From contig CAVSBZ010000001.1 in the NCBI GenBank assembly GCA_963726315.1, positions 62,001 to 126,000 of the forward strand: a stretch of 64,000 nucleotides of DNA, read 5' to 3'. This stretch comes from FEB-25 sp963726315. GTDB taxonomy: Bacteria; Chloroflexota; Anaerolineae; Anaerolineales; UBA4823. Position numbers and translations under genes: made by a program. How positions within the stretch are numbered: position 1 is the first letter of the stretch; every line of letters starts with the position of its first letter. Shown in pieces: positions 9,330 through 17,340 of the stretch. The notes beneath the pieces were generated by a model. It was not told the origin of the DNA. It searched no databases and saw only the letters and a program-made list of their open reading frames with translations.

Positions 9330-9360
9330 GGTAGAGACGCCCCAGAGAGACGTCTCTACC
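9330..9360. repeat. Inverted repeat of the GGTAGAGACG type
   Basis: GGTAGAGACG and its complement CGTCTCTACC with an 11-nt loop, 13 nt after the GH3 stop codon. It may end that transcript, but no T-run follows; similar short palindromes are dispersed in many genomes. Confidence 0.55.
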
Positions 9361-9372
9361 CTGACATTGCGA

Positions 9373-11580
9373 TCAGCGGACCACGACGAGCTCTGAATGC
9401 AGCGTCGCTAATGAGTCGGCGCCGACCCAGATATCGAAAATAGACGCATCCTGGACCCATTTCCCGGCGTTCGTGCTCCAGTAACCGAGCTCGTCCGAAC
9501 CGAGATGGAAGGTGACCGTTTTCGTTTCACCTGGCTTGAGGGTAAGACGCTCAAAGCCCTTGAGCTCGCGCATCGGTCGCGAGTCGGAGCCAGCCTGCTG
9601 ATGGATATACATCTGCACCACTTCGTCACCCTCAAACTCGCCGGTGTTCGTCACGTCGACAATCACTGCCACCGAGGTCCCCAGCTTTACCTGTGGAGCG
9701 GCGACTTTCAGGTTGTCGATCGCAAAGGTGGTATAGCTAAGACCAAAGCCGAAGGGGTAGAGCGGAGCCGGCTCTCCGTCCCAGTAGCGCGAGCGGTACA
9801 TGGGGCTGATTTCGGGCATGTGGGTGAGGTTGCGGGCATAGTAGAGTGGTGCATGGCTGCCCTTGCGCGGGAAGGTGACGGGCAGCTTGCCGCCCGGATT
9901 GGCTTCACCGAACAGGATATCGGCAACGGCGTGACCGCCCTCACTGCCGGGTTCCCAGGCTTCGAGGATGGCTGGAACGTTCTCTGCCGCCCAGTTAATG
10001 CTCAACGGGCGACCGTTCAACAGGACGAGCACCACGGGCTTACCCAGGGCAACGACAGCCTCGAGCAGCTCTTCCTGCCGACCGGGCAAATCTAGCGAGG
10101 CGCGCGAGGCAGCCTCACCAGCCATGCCGGCGTTTTCGCCGAGCACCATCACGACGAGCTCCGCGCTACGGGCGGTGGAAACGGCTGCCTGGAAGGCAGA
10201 CTCAGCCTGCTCCGGGGTCTGATCGGCTTTCTTGTCTCCGGGCATCATTTCGTCGAACCATGAAGGAATATCGCGGCGGATCTCTGGACCGGGGGCGTAC
10301 TCGACTTTCGCACCTGTCAGTTTGAGGCGGATGCCCTCGAGAACGGTGACGGCAGCCGGGGTGTGACCGAAGACCATCCACGAACCCTCGGTGGCCTCCT
10401 GCGAATTGGCCAGGGGACCGATGACGGCGACATGCTTGAGAGTCTTCGCCAGCGGCAGCAGCTGACCTTCATTCCGCAGCAACACCATCGAGCGCTGCGC
10501 TACGAGGCGCGCTTCCGAGCGGTGCTCAGGCAGGGAGACAACCTGGGCTAATTTGGTTTCATCGGTGTACGGCTGCTCGAAGAGCCCCATACGGACCTTG
10601 ATGGCGAGAACGCGCTGCACGGCTGTATCGATGTCGGCCAGTATCAGTGTTCCGTCCTCGACCAGTCCGGCGAGGTGATCGGCGTAGGTGTTGCTGGCCA
10701 TGTCCATGTCGAGACCAGCAGTCAAGGCGCGGAAAGCGGCGTCGCGTCCATCACGGGCAAAGCCTTCAATGATGAGATTGCCAACGGCTATGGCGTCACT
10801 GACAACGAAGCCCTTAAAGCCCCACTCGCCGCGCAGGACGTCATGCAGCAGGAAGCGGTTCCCACTGGCGGGGACATCGTTGAGGTCCATGTAGGCGCTC
10901 ATAAACGTGGCGACGCCAGCTTTCACGGCGGCCTGGAAGGGCGGGAAGTAAACGTTGCGCAAGCGACCTTCGGGCAGGTAGACTGGATCGTAGTCACGCC
11001 CACCGTCGGCGGCGCCGTAACCGGCGAAGTGTTTGGCACAGGCGAGGAGGCGGTCAGGCGCTCCGAGGGAAGGACCCTGGAAGCCGCGCACCTGGGCGGC
11101 GGCCATGGCAGCCCCAAGGTACGGATCTTCGCCGGCGCCCTCGACGATGCGACCCCAGCGGGCATCACGGGCGATGTCGAGCATGGGACCGAAGGTCCAG
11201 TGCAGACCGGCGGCGCGAGCTTCTTTGGCAGCAACGGTCTGCGCCCGTTCGGCAACCGAAGGGTCCCACGAGGAGGCCATCGCCAGCGGCACGGGGAAGA
11301 TGGTGCGGTAGCCGTGAATGACATCGAGGGCGAAGAGCAGTGGGATTTTCGACGGGCTTTCTTCTACGGCAATTTTCTGGAGGGCATTGAACTGTTTCGT
11401 GTCATTGAGCCACAGGACAGAGCCGGCGCCACCCTTGCGGATAACGTCCTCAGGCTCCGGCCCGGGGAAGAAGGGCGCACCAGCAATCTGGGTGAGCTGC
11501 CCAATCTTTTCGGCGAGGCTCATGCGGGACATGAGGGCTTCGACACGGGCGGTGATTTCAGCTTCCGATATGATACTCAT
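9373..11580 (-). CDS. Glycoside hydrolase family 3 beta-glucosidase-like enzyme
   Basis: 735 residues from the ATG at 11580 (AGGAGAAATT upstream). No signal peptide, so probably cytoplasmic and acting on imported oligosaccharides. GH3 N-terminal barrel: 'GPMLDIARDARWGRIVEG', 'KHFAGYG' and 'FVVSDAIAV', with the expected nucleophile Asp262 (the usual SDW/SDH is SDA). The C-terminal alpha/beta sandwich has 'VVLVLLNGRP', then 'LYPFGFGLSYT' and a fibronectin-III-like domain to the end. Layout and length match BglX-type beta-glucosidases/xylosidases; specificity unknown. It stands alone, with repeats upstream. An in-frame extension to 11769 has no coding character. Confidence 0.92.
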   Translation of the reverse strand: MSIISEAEITARVEALMSRMSLAEKIGQLTQIAGAPFFPGPEPEDVIRKGGAGSVLWLNDTKQFNALQKIAVEESPSKIPLLFALDVIHGYRTIFPVPLAMASSWDPSVAERAQTVAAKEARAAGLHWTFGPMLDIARDARWGRIVEGAGEDPYLGAAMAAAQVRGFQGPSLGAPDRLLACAKHFAGYGAADGGRDYDPVYLPEGRLRNVYFPPFQAAVKAGVATFMSAYMDLNDVPASGNRFLLHDVLRGEWGFKGFVVSDAIAVGNLIIEGFARDGRDAAFRALTAGLDMDMASNTYADHLAGLVEDGTLILADIDTAVQRVLAIKVRMGLFEQPYTDETKLAQVVSLPEHRSEARLVAQRSMVLLRNEGQLLPLAKTLKHVAVIGPLANSQEATEGSWMVFGHTPAAVTVLEGIRLKLTGAKVEYAPGPEIRRDIPSWFDEMMPGDKKADQTPEQAESAFQAAVSTARSAELVVMVLGENAGMAGEAASRASLDLPGRQEELLEAVVALGKPVVLVLLNGRPLSINWAAENVPAILEAWEPGSEGGHAVADILFGEANPGGKLPVTFPRKGSHAPLYYARNLTHMPEISPMYRSRYWDGEPAPLYPFGFGLSYTTFAIDNLKVAAPQVKLGTSVAVIVDVTNTGEFEGDEVVQMYIHQQAGSDSRPMRELKGFERLTLKPGETKTVTFHLGSDELGYWSTNAGKWVQDASIFDIWVGADSLATLHSELVVVR

Positions 11581-11790
11581 AATTTCTCCTGGTGATGATG
11601 GAAGTGGATAAGAACACCGGCAATAATAATGGCACTCAGCCGGGCTGTCAACACACAGGGTGGGTTCCTGCTTAGAAGAGGAATTGTTTCGATAAAAAAA
11701 TAAATGGAAACAATTCAGGTTTGACAGGGAAGGATGGTGAAGGTCGCCGAAAGCGTATTCGAAGTTCAAGAAAACAAATCAAAACGAATG

Positions 11791-11878
11791 TCATGTTTTT
11801 TGGGGAGGTGTTTTGAGGAAAGGGGTGTGCGAAGATCGAATTAATATGGACATGGAGAAAATGGGGGAGTGATTATGG
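11791..11878 (+). repeat. Dispersed intergenic repeat family, partial copy 1
   Basis: Matches the right half of the repeats at 41861-42002 and 55729-55869: a TGTTTTT-GGGGAGG block, then TTGAGG, a region around CGAATTAATATG and an end like GAGTGATTA. The left C-rich arm is missing here. Non-coding. Confidence 0.65.
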
Positions 11879-11880
11879 CC

Positions 11881-12133
11881 TACCGGTAAAGACCAACCGG
11901 TATACGTACGCATTATTTTTTAACAGTAACATATGAATGCGTCCAAACATCGGTTCAGATCATATCGGTAAAGACCATATCGGTAAAGACCATATCGGTA
12001 AAGACCAACCGATACAGAAGATCACTGACCGATACAGAAGAACACTGATCGATGTGGAAGAAGAGCACTTCTACCGGTAACGATCAACCGGTATACGACT
12101 GCTTTCATTCTAACAAACCATAGGAAAGCAGTC
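11881..12133 (+). repeat. Composite repeat: two paired hairpin units flanking 15-bp and 20-bp tandem repeats
   Basis: Two 25-bp inverted repeats TACCGGT...ACCGGTATAC lie at 11881-11905 and 12072-12096. Each is followed by a second hairpin with a different stem: ACGCATT with AATGCGT (11908-11914/11936-11942), and a perfect 10-bp stem (12097-12106/12124-12133). Between them are three exact tandem copies of CATATCGGTAAAGAC (11961-12005) and two copies plus a degenerate third of a 20-bp unit starting ACCGATACAGAAGA (from 12008). No coding potential. Confidence 0.75.
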
Positions 12134-12155
12134 TAATGTAATTACTCACCCATGT

Positions 12156-12327
12156 TGTCATTGCGATGAGTGGTTTTTACGAAGAAGCAATCTTCCACAA
12201 ACATTTCAGGTCAATTGGGTATGGAAAGTCTGTTGATCAATTTTGAATCAGGAAGATTGCCACGACCAGACAGCAAAGTACGCTGGAACGCTGGTCTTCC
12301 CCGGAATACGGGGATTCCGCAATGACA
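12156..12327. repeat. CATTGCG-type inverted-repeat (REP/MITE-like) element
   Basis: Left end TGTCATTGCGATGAG and right end CCGCAATGACA are inverted, with internal GAAGAAGCAATCTTCC (12181) and GGAAGATTGCC blocks also inverted. A compact relative lies at 55599-55673. Such elements are widely dispersed in bacterial genomes. The stretch 12328-12529 shows no further feature. Confidence 0.7.
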
Positions 12328-12529
12328 GAATCCTTATTTCATCCAAAGAGAACTACCAAGGTAGTGCGTAGTTACACTTCCATTATAGCACATAAGTTCT
12401 AATTCACAAGAGGGATAAGAAGATTTAAGGAAAGCGTAGGGTAAAGAGTAGCGATTAGCTGTTGCGTTTAGCAACACAAATCACACAGGCAAAACCCTTC
12501 CGGATTACTAATCAGAGTGGACGAGGAGC

Positions 12530-12575
12530 GCCCCTACACTTCCTTCCCCAAATCGCCGGGACCGAAGGCACCGGG
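12530..12575. repeat. 46-bp direct repeat, left copy (3' end of cdd)
   Basis: Identical over 46 bp to 14041-14086, which is the 3' end of the intact cdd gene. The two copies bracket the AbiE-like gene pair, 1,511 bp apart. Confidence 0.85.
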
Positions 12576-12638
12576 CAGCAGCGCGGCAACCGAGGTCTCC
12601 TGGTGAAGCTTCCCGTCGGCGTCGGCGATCAGTATCAC
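12534..12638 (-). pseudogene. 3' fragment of a second cytidine deaminase gene
   Basis: Read on the minus strand, the last 34 codons align with the C-terminus of cdd at 14045-14464: both end LLPGAFGPGDLGKEV, with upstream differences mostly synonymous or conservative. Homology stops within about 20 bp of the AbiEii stop codon. This is either the displaced original 3' end left by site-specific insertion or the relic of a paralogue; the first is favoured because the outer 46 bp are identical. Confidence 0.75.
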
Positions 12639-12653
12639 TGCCCATCGTTGGTA

Positions 12654-13397
12654 TCACGGAATTGATTTCACCCGGTCTCGTTCTCGCGCCAGCATGGCAA
12701 GGGTTTCAGGGATCAAGATTTTTCGAACCCGTTGGAACTGTTTGTTCGGCAATAGTGTGTTCAAGTCTTCATTGATGACAGTCTGCGTAACGTGCTGCGT
12801 AATAAAATCAATCAGCTGGGTAAAATATTCCTTCAGACTAACGCCGGTCCTTTCCTTGATTACTGCACCGCTATAACCATAGCCTTGAACAAAAAAATGG
12901 TGGATATCGTAAATATCCCGTCCAGCAATGGTCTTGTGTTGTGCATAACGGTCGGTAACTGCAACCAGTTTATTGGCAAACATTGTCTCTATTGTCTGGC
13001 TGTTAATCAGCCGGTCAATCTCAGCAAAATACTGTACTTTATATTGGTTGGCTGTGACGCACAAATTACTGGCACTTATCTTTAAGGTGTTTCGTTGCCC
13101 AGTTTGGCTTGGATAACGCAATTGGAAGAAGAGCACCTGGTCAAATTCAAGCCTGACGATAAATCCCATCTTTTCAAATACCTGGTGAAAGATCGGCCGC
13201 ATGGCAGCTTCATCAGCATTTAGTAAAACATCAAAATCCAGGTCAACCGAGAAGCGATCCAGGTAACCCAACATGGCAGCACAAGTGCCGCCCTTGAATG
13301 CCAATTTTTGAGACAGCAGTGGCTGATCGACTATTTCCATCAGCAGCCTGTGAAGATAGGATTTATGGAAAATATCTTCAGGGCGTAAATCTAGCAT
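12654..13397 (-). CDS. abiEii: AbiEii-like nucleotidyltransferase toxin
   Basis: 247 residues. N-terminal nucleotidyltransferase motif 'FKGGTCAAMLGYLDRFSVDLDFD' region: KGGT at 35-38 and the metal-binding Asp pair DLD at 52-54, as in the AbiEii/AbiGii family (DUF1814). Such proteins transfer nucleotides to tRNA or other targets and halt growth upon phage infection. Overlaps the antitoxin gene upstream by 7 nt (ATGCTAG), the normal toxin-antitoxin coupling. Inserted beside cdd between direct repeats. Activity and target are inferred from the family only. Confidence 0.85.
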   Translation of the reverse strand: MLDLRPEDIFHKSYLHRLLMEIVDQPLLSQKLAFKGGTCAAMLGYLDRFSVDLDFDVLLNADEAAMRPIFHQVFEKMGFIVRLEFDQVLFFQLRYPSQTGQRNTLKISASNLCVTANQYKVQYFAEIDRLINSQTIETMFANKLVAVTDRYAQHKTIAGRDIYDIHHFFVQGYGYSGAVIKERTGVSLKEYFTQLIDFITQHVTQTVINEDLNTLLPNKQFQRVRKILIPETLAMLARERDRVKSIP

Positions 13398-13927
13398 GGG
13401 TAGCCGATTTCTCTTTGGAATGCACGTACTTTTTCGAAATCGATAGCACCACGGACATCAAAATGGTAGTGGGGATTGAAATAAAGCATATCTGCCACAG
13501 CTCTTTCAACTGTGGCAATGAAACCTGCATTTTGTTCCAGGATCCCGAGCGGATTATGCAGGTATTCATCCTTGAGCTGGCGGAAGTGGAATGACCAATC
13601 GCCAACCCGGACGTGTTTCGACTGATCCGAAGCAAATGTGTAGTCATAGATGCTTTGAGAGATTATGCCTGCCTGTGCCAGCACCGACTCAGTGGTCAGA
13701 TAGGCATAGCGGTGGATGATCGCCCTGCCGAGCTCCACCGGGTTTAAAGTGGTTATCGGGACGGTTGAGTACAAGCCTTTATAAACCGGGAACAGAACAC
13801 CTCTATCCATATAGCGCGTAATGGTTTTGTACAAGGTGTTCTTGCTAGATATCCCCCAGAGTATGGCGAGATCATTGGTATGGTAAATTTTTCGATCCAG
13901 CTGAATTAGTTCGCTTATCCTGTACAT
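13391..13927 (-). CDS. abiEi: AbiEi-like antitoxin with N-terminal winged helix
   Basis: 178 residues. The first 50 or so residues (YRISELIQLDRKIYHTNDLA onward) resemble the winged-helix DNA-binding domain of AbiEi antitoxins; the rest, with 'VYKGLYSTVP' and 'TTESVLAQAGI', matches the AbiEi C-terminal antitoxin domain. It would neutralise the downstream toxin and repress its own promoter. The ATG at 13927 lies inside a 24-bp palindrome and has no Shine-Dalgarno sequence, consistent with a leaderless mRNA. Confidence 0.85.
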   Translation of the reverse strand: MYRISELIQLDRKIYHTNDLAILWGISSKNTLYKTITRYMDRGVLFPVYKGLYSTVPITTLNPVELGRAIIHRYAYLTTESVLAQAGIISQSIYDYTFASDQSKHVRVGDWSFHFRQLKDEYLHNPLGILEQNAGFIATVERAVADMLYFNPHYHFDVRGAIDFEKVRAFQREIGYPC

Positions 13928-13964
13928 AATTGTACAGGATAATACAACTAAACAGATTTGTCAA
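13917..13964 (-). promoter_or_regulatory. AbiE promoter with overlapping palindromic operator
   Basis: On the minus strand TTGACA (13959-13964), a 17-bp spacer and TATCCT (13936-13941). The -10 box and the start codon are covered by an inverted repeat with 10-bp arms ATCCTGTACA/TGTACAGGAT (13917-13926, 13931-13940). Transcription would start at the start codon. Binding of the antitoxin here would block RNA polymerase; this is inferred from known AbiEi autoregulation. Confidence 0.7.
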
Positions 13965-14040
13965 GATGAGGTTATTTGTGTATCACAAACAATCAGGGCG
14001 CTGCAGGGCTCCGGAGTATAAATCAGACCGGACGGGTCAT

Positions 14041-14086
14041 GCCCCTACACTTCCTTCCCCAAATCGCCGGGACCGAAGGCACCGGG
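14041..14086. repeat. 46-bp direct repeat, right copy (inside cdd)
   Basis: Identical to 12530-12575. Lies over the stop codon and the last 13 or so codons of intact cdd. Confidence 0.85.
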
Positions 14087-14464
14087 TAGCAATTCGGCAA
14101 TCGTAGATTCCTGGCGCAGATTGCCCTCCGCATCGGCGATCAGCACCACCGTATCCAGCCCAAACTCGGCGAGCACCTGGCGGCAGGAACCGCAAGGCGT
14201 GCCACCGTTGCTGGTGACCACGGCGATAGCAGCGAACTGGCGCTCCCCTTCCGACACAGCCTTGAAGACGGCCACGCGCTCGGCGCACAGACTTGTGGGA
14301 TAAGCAGCATTTTCCACGTTGCAGCCGGTGAAGAATTTACCCGAGTGCGTCACCAGGGCAGCGCCCACCTGGTAATTCGAGTAGGGCACATAGGCTCGCT
14401 GCCGCGCTTCCTGCGCCAGCTGGATCAATTTAACGCGCAGATCATCCATCAGTTTTATCGCCAT
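14045..14464 (-). CDS. cdd: Cytidine deaminase
   Basis: 139 residues, the length of the homotetrameric class. Catalytic zinc motif CAE at 60-62 and PCGSC at 90-94, plus the substrate-binding NVENAAY. Converts cytidine and deoxycytidine to uridine forms in pyrimidine salvage. The ATG at 14464 has GGAGG 6 nt upstream and overlaps the end of the CorC-like gene by 23 nt. Third gene of the glmU operon. Its 3' end doubles as the repeat flanking the AbiE cassette. Confidence 0.95.
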   Translation of the reverse strand: MAIKLMDDLRVKLIQLAQEARQRAYVPYSNYQVGAALVTHSGKFFTGCNVENAAYPTSLCAERVAVFKAVSEGERQFAAIAVVTSNGGTPCGSCRQVLAEFGLDTVVLIADAEGNLRQESTIAELLPGAFGPGDLGKEV

Positions 14465-15731
14465 CCTGTTCCTCCTCCTGGGCTGCTTCAGGCTCTTTCT
14501 TGGCTCTCACCTTGCGGATGCGCCGCCCGGTCACCTGCTCGATGGTCAGGTGGATATCACCAACCTGCAGGCTCTCACCGCTGGTGGGCACACGTCCCAC
14601 CTGCTCATAGATGAACCCACCCAGGGTTTCCGTCTCTTCGGTGGGTAATTGGCTGCCCATCACTTCATTGAAGTCCCGCAGGTCCACCCTGCCCTGGAAG
14701 ACGTACTCGCCGTCACCCGCCTGTATATAAGGAGCCTCCTCACTCTGGTCATATTCATCCTGGATCTCACCGACGATCTCCTCGAAGATGTCTTCAAGGG
14801 TAACCAGCCCGGCAATACCGCCATACTCGTCCACCACCATGGCCATATGCACGTGCCCCGACTGCATTTCCTCGAGCAGCTCATCCACCTTCTTAGCTTC
14901 GGGGACAAAAGTGGCGGGGCGAAGCAGGCTGCGCAGGGACTCGATTTTGTCGCCCTTGCGCCATATTTTCAGCAAGTCTTTGGCATACAACAATCCCAGG
15001 ATGTTATCCACCGTCTCTTCGTACACGGGGAGGCGGGAATGCCCAGAATTAATCAGCTCATCCACCGCCTCCTGCAGGGGAGTAGAGACGTCTAGGGCGG
15101 TGATATAGATGCGAGGCAGCATAATCTCACGCACCAGGGTATCGCCCAGCTCGAAGATCGAGTAGATCATCTGGCGCTCATCGCCTTCGAGCACACCACC
15201 TTCGTGCCCGGCATCCACCATGCTCTTCAGCTCCTCTTCGGTGACGGTCGGCAGGGGTTCCTGTGCTTCGCCCCTCCTGCGACTGAAAGCCAGCGGCAGC
15301 AACAGGAGCGGCGATAAGACGACCGTGGTGACCCGCACATATGGCGCCAGGCGCATAGCCCAGGTTTCAGGGTGGCGGGTGATGACGGCTTCCACCACCC
15401 ACTCGAGCAAGAATACCAGCACCGCAGCCAGGAGCAGGACGCCGAGCATCATCAACATCGACGGGAATGTGGGATCAAGCGGGAAGAACAGCGCCAGAAG
15501 CAGGCTGGAACCCAAAAACCGGGTGAGCAGCAGGAGCAGGTTGCTGGCTGCCAACCATTCCTGGGGGGCATGCAGCAGGCTGACCGCCCGGTTGACCTCC
15601 TTCTCCATCTCCTCGCGGAGTGAAAGCAAGCGCGCCAGGCTGGCATTCAGCAGGGCGGCGCGGAAGGCGATGGTGAACAAGTCCAACCAGAACATCACCA
15701 ACAGACCCAGCGCGATCAGGTAAGGGTTCAC
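14442..15731 (-). CDS. CNNM/CorC (HlyC) family transporter-like membrane protein
   Basis: 429 residues starting at GTG. DUF21 membrane domain with hydrophobic segments in residues 1-165, then two CBS domains (about 205-330, 'MLPRIYITALDVSTPLQEAV' and 'MVVDEYGGIAGLVTLEDI') and a C-terminal CorC_HlyC domain. The family is linked to Mg2+/Co2+ efflux or its regulation; the 'hemolysin' name is historical. The GTG overlaps the glmU stop (GTGA), so it is translationally coupled. Ends in an acidic tail that overlaps cdd. Confidence 0.88.
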   Translation of the reverse strand: MNPYLIALGLLVMFWLDLFTIAFRAALLNASLARLLSLREEMEKEVNRAVSLLHAPQEWLAASNLLLLLTRFLGSSLLLALFFPLDPTFPSMLMMLGVLLLAAVLVFLLEWVVEAVITRHPETWAMRLAPYVRVTTVVLSPLLLLPLAFSRRRGEAQEPLPTVTEEELKSMVDAGHEGGVLEGDERQMIYSIFELGDTLVREIMLPRIYITALDVSTPLQEAVDELINSGHSRLPVYEETVDNILGLLYAKDLLKIWRKGDKIESLRSLLRPATFVPEAKKVDELLEEMQSGHVHMAMVVDEYGGIAGLVTLEDIFEEIVGEIQDEYDQSEEAPYIQAGDGEYVFQGRVDLRDFNEVMGSQLPTEETETLGGFIYEQVGRVPTSGESLQVGDIHLTIEQVTGRRIRKVRAKKEPEAAQEEEQDGDKTDG

Positions 15732-17074
15732 TTCTTGAGCTCTTTGACCACCCTGGCAGGCACACCCACCGCCAGCGAGTTGGGTGGAATATCCCTGGTG
15801 ACGACGGCTCCAGCGCCGGTCTTGGCACCAGCACCGACTTTCACAGGTGCCACCAGCATCGTGTCGGAGCCGATGAAAGCGCCTTCACCGATCTCGGTGG
15901 CGAACTTGTGGGTGCCATCGTAGTTGCAGGTGATGGTGCCGGCACCAATGTTGACGTCGGCGCCGACAGTGGCATCACCCAGATAGGAAAAATGACCCAT
16001 CTTGGCACCCGGACCGAGGGTGGAGTTCTTGACTTCACCAAAGTTACCCATGTGTACCCCGTGGGAGAGATGGGCACCCTTACGCAGATGGCAGAAGGGA
16101 CCCATTTCCACATGGTCTTCGACCAAGGCAGATTCTAGCACTGAGGCAAGCAGGGTGCAATTGTCACCCACCTGGGTATCGGTGATGATGGTGTTAGGAC
16201 CGACCACACAGCCAGCCCCCACCCGGGTATTGCCGTGCAGGTAAGTGCCGGGCCACAGGACGGTATCCTGCCCCAAGGTGACACCCGGCTCAATGTATGT
16301 GCTGGATGGGTCGATCATGGTCACACCGGCGAGCATCCACTGCCGGTTGATGCGCTGGCGCAGGAGGGCTTCTGCCTGTGCCAGATGAACACGGGTATTG
16401 ATGCCGATGACTTCATCAGGGTCAGCGATGGTGAGGGTATGGATGGCATGGCTATCAGCCACCGCCATGCCCACCAGGTCGGTGAGGTAATACTCGCCCT
16501 TGGGAGAGAGGGTGATGCGCTTGAGTGCCGACCAGAGCCAATCTGAGCGGAAGCAGTACACCCCCGGGTTGAGCTCGTGAATGTTTAATTGCTCAGGAGT
16601 TGCCTGAGCCTCCTCGACCACCGCGCATACCTGCCCGCTCGAATTGCGAAGGATGCGACCGAAGCCGCGCGTCTCAGCCGCAGTGACCGTCAGCATCGAA
16701 ACAGGATCCGCATGCGAGCGTGCAAGATCCACCAGCTGCTGCAGCTTGTCGGCGGTGAGGAGTGGCATATCCGCATATAGAACGAGCACAAGGTCGGATC
16801 TGTCACTGAGCAGCGATTCGGCTTGCATCACGGCGTGCCCGGTGCCTAGCTGAGGTTCCTGGAGGGCGTACTCCGCCTGGTCACCCAGCACCTGGCGCAC
16901 CTGATCGGCGCCGTGCCCAATGACCATCACCGGCATAGCCGCGGTGACCTGGCGGGCAGCTTCCAGAGTATACCAGGCCATGGGCTTGCCCAAAAGCTGG
17001 TGCAACACCTTGGGTAGATTGGATTTCATGCGCGTACCTTGCCCGGCGGCAAGGATAACGGCGGAAAGGTTCAT
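15728..17074 (-). CDS. glmU: Bifunctional UDP-N-acetylglucosamine pyrophosphorylase / glucosamine-1-phosphate N-acetyltransferase
   Basis: 448 residues. N-terminal uridyltransferase with the nucleotide loop LAAGQGTRMKSNLPK and 'ADMPLL'; C-terminal left-handed beta-helix hexapeptide repeats from about 250, with the acetyltransferase motif 'NIGAGTITCNYDG'. Makes UDP-GlcNAc for peptidoglycan and glycans. Two ATGs are adjacent; the second (17074) has better spacing from GGAGG. First of three overlapping genes. Confidence 0.95.
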   Translation of the reverse strand: MNLSAVILAAGQGTRMKSNLPKVLHQLLGKPMAWYTLEAARQVTAAMPVMVIGHGADQVRQVLGDQAEYALQEPQLGTGHAVMQAESLLSDRSDLVLVLYADMPLLTADKLQQLVDLARSHADPVSMLTVTAAETRGFGRILRNSSGQVCAVVEEAQATPEQLNIHELNPGVYCFRSDWLWSALKRITLSPKGEYYLTDLVGMAVADSHAIHTLTIADPDEVIGINTRVHLAQAEALLRQRINRQWMLAGVTMIDPSSTYIEPGVTLGQDTVLWPGTYLHGNTRVGAGCVVGPNTIITDTQVGDNCTLLASVLESALVEDHVEMGPFCHLRKGAHLSHGVHMGNFGEVKNSTLGPGAKMGHFSYLGDATVGADVNIGAGTITCNYDGTHKFATEIGEGAFIGSDTMLVAPVKVGAGAKTGAGAVVTRDIPPNSLAVGVPARVVKELKK

Positions 17075-17093
17075 CATCCCTCCATAATAGCAA

Positions 17094-17152
17094 AACGCAA
17101 AGCCATGTGGGCGTCAGCAGCGAGTGCTGACCCTCCCGAGTGACTTTGCGTT
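17094..17152. other. Nested hairpin between tRNA-Gln and glmU
   Basis: Outer arms AACGCAAAG/CTTTGCGTT (17094-17102, 17144-17152) and an inner perfect GTCAGCA/TGCTGAC stem (17113-17119, 17125-17131). It lies downstream of the tRNA and upstream of glmU on the minus strand, so it may be a processing signal or a weak terminator. No T-run. Confidence 0.45.
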
Positions 17153-17182
17153 AATCATACCAGATGTCTCAAAGGTAACCAG

Positions 17183-17253
17183 CTGGGGCATCCGGGCTCG
17201 AACCAGAATAAGCAGATCCAAAGTCTGCTGTGCTGCCATTGCACCATGCCCCA
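17183..17253 (-). tRNA. tRNA-Gln (anticodon UUG)
   Basis: The acceptor arms TGGGGCA/TGCCCCA pair fully. The anticodon stem GCAGA/TCTGC encloses CTTTGGA with anticodon TTG; the T arm carries TTCGAGC. Discriminator G; CCA is not encoded. Confidence 0.93.
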
Positions 17254-17340
17254 ATGTTCACGCCCGGTTTTCAGGGCGAGGGGTATTTTATCATATTTTT
17301 GCGATAATCCGCTTTGGTGGGGACCATCTGAGGTTGGAGG

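Noticed and set aside
10675..11595. 306-codon frame on the plus strand
   Set aside because: Lies antisense to the well-conserved GH3 gene; its GC-rich composition explains the lack of stops and it has no ribosome binding site or domain.
11961..12047. Short tandem repeats resembling a CRISPR array
   Set aside because: Units abut each other without unique spacers and no cas genes are near; these are simple tandem repeats.
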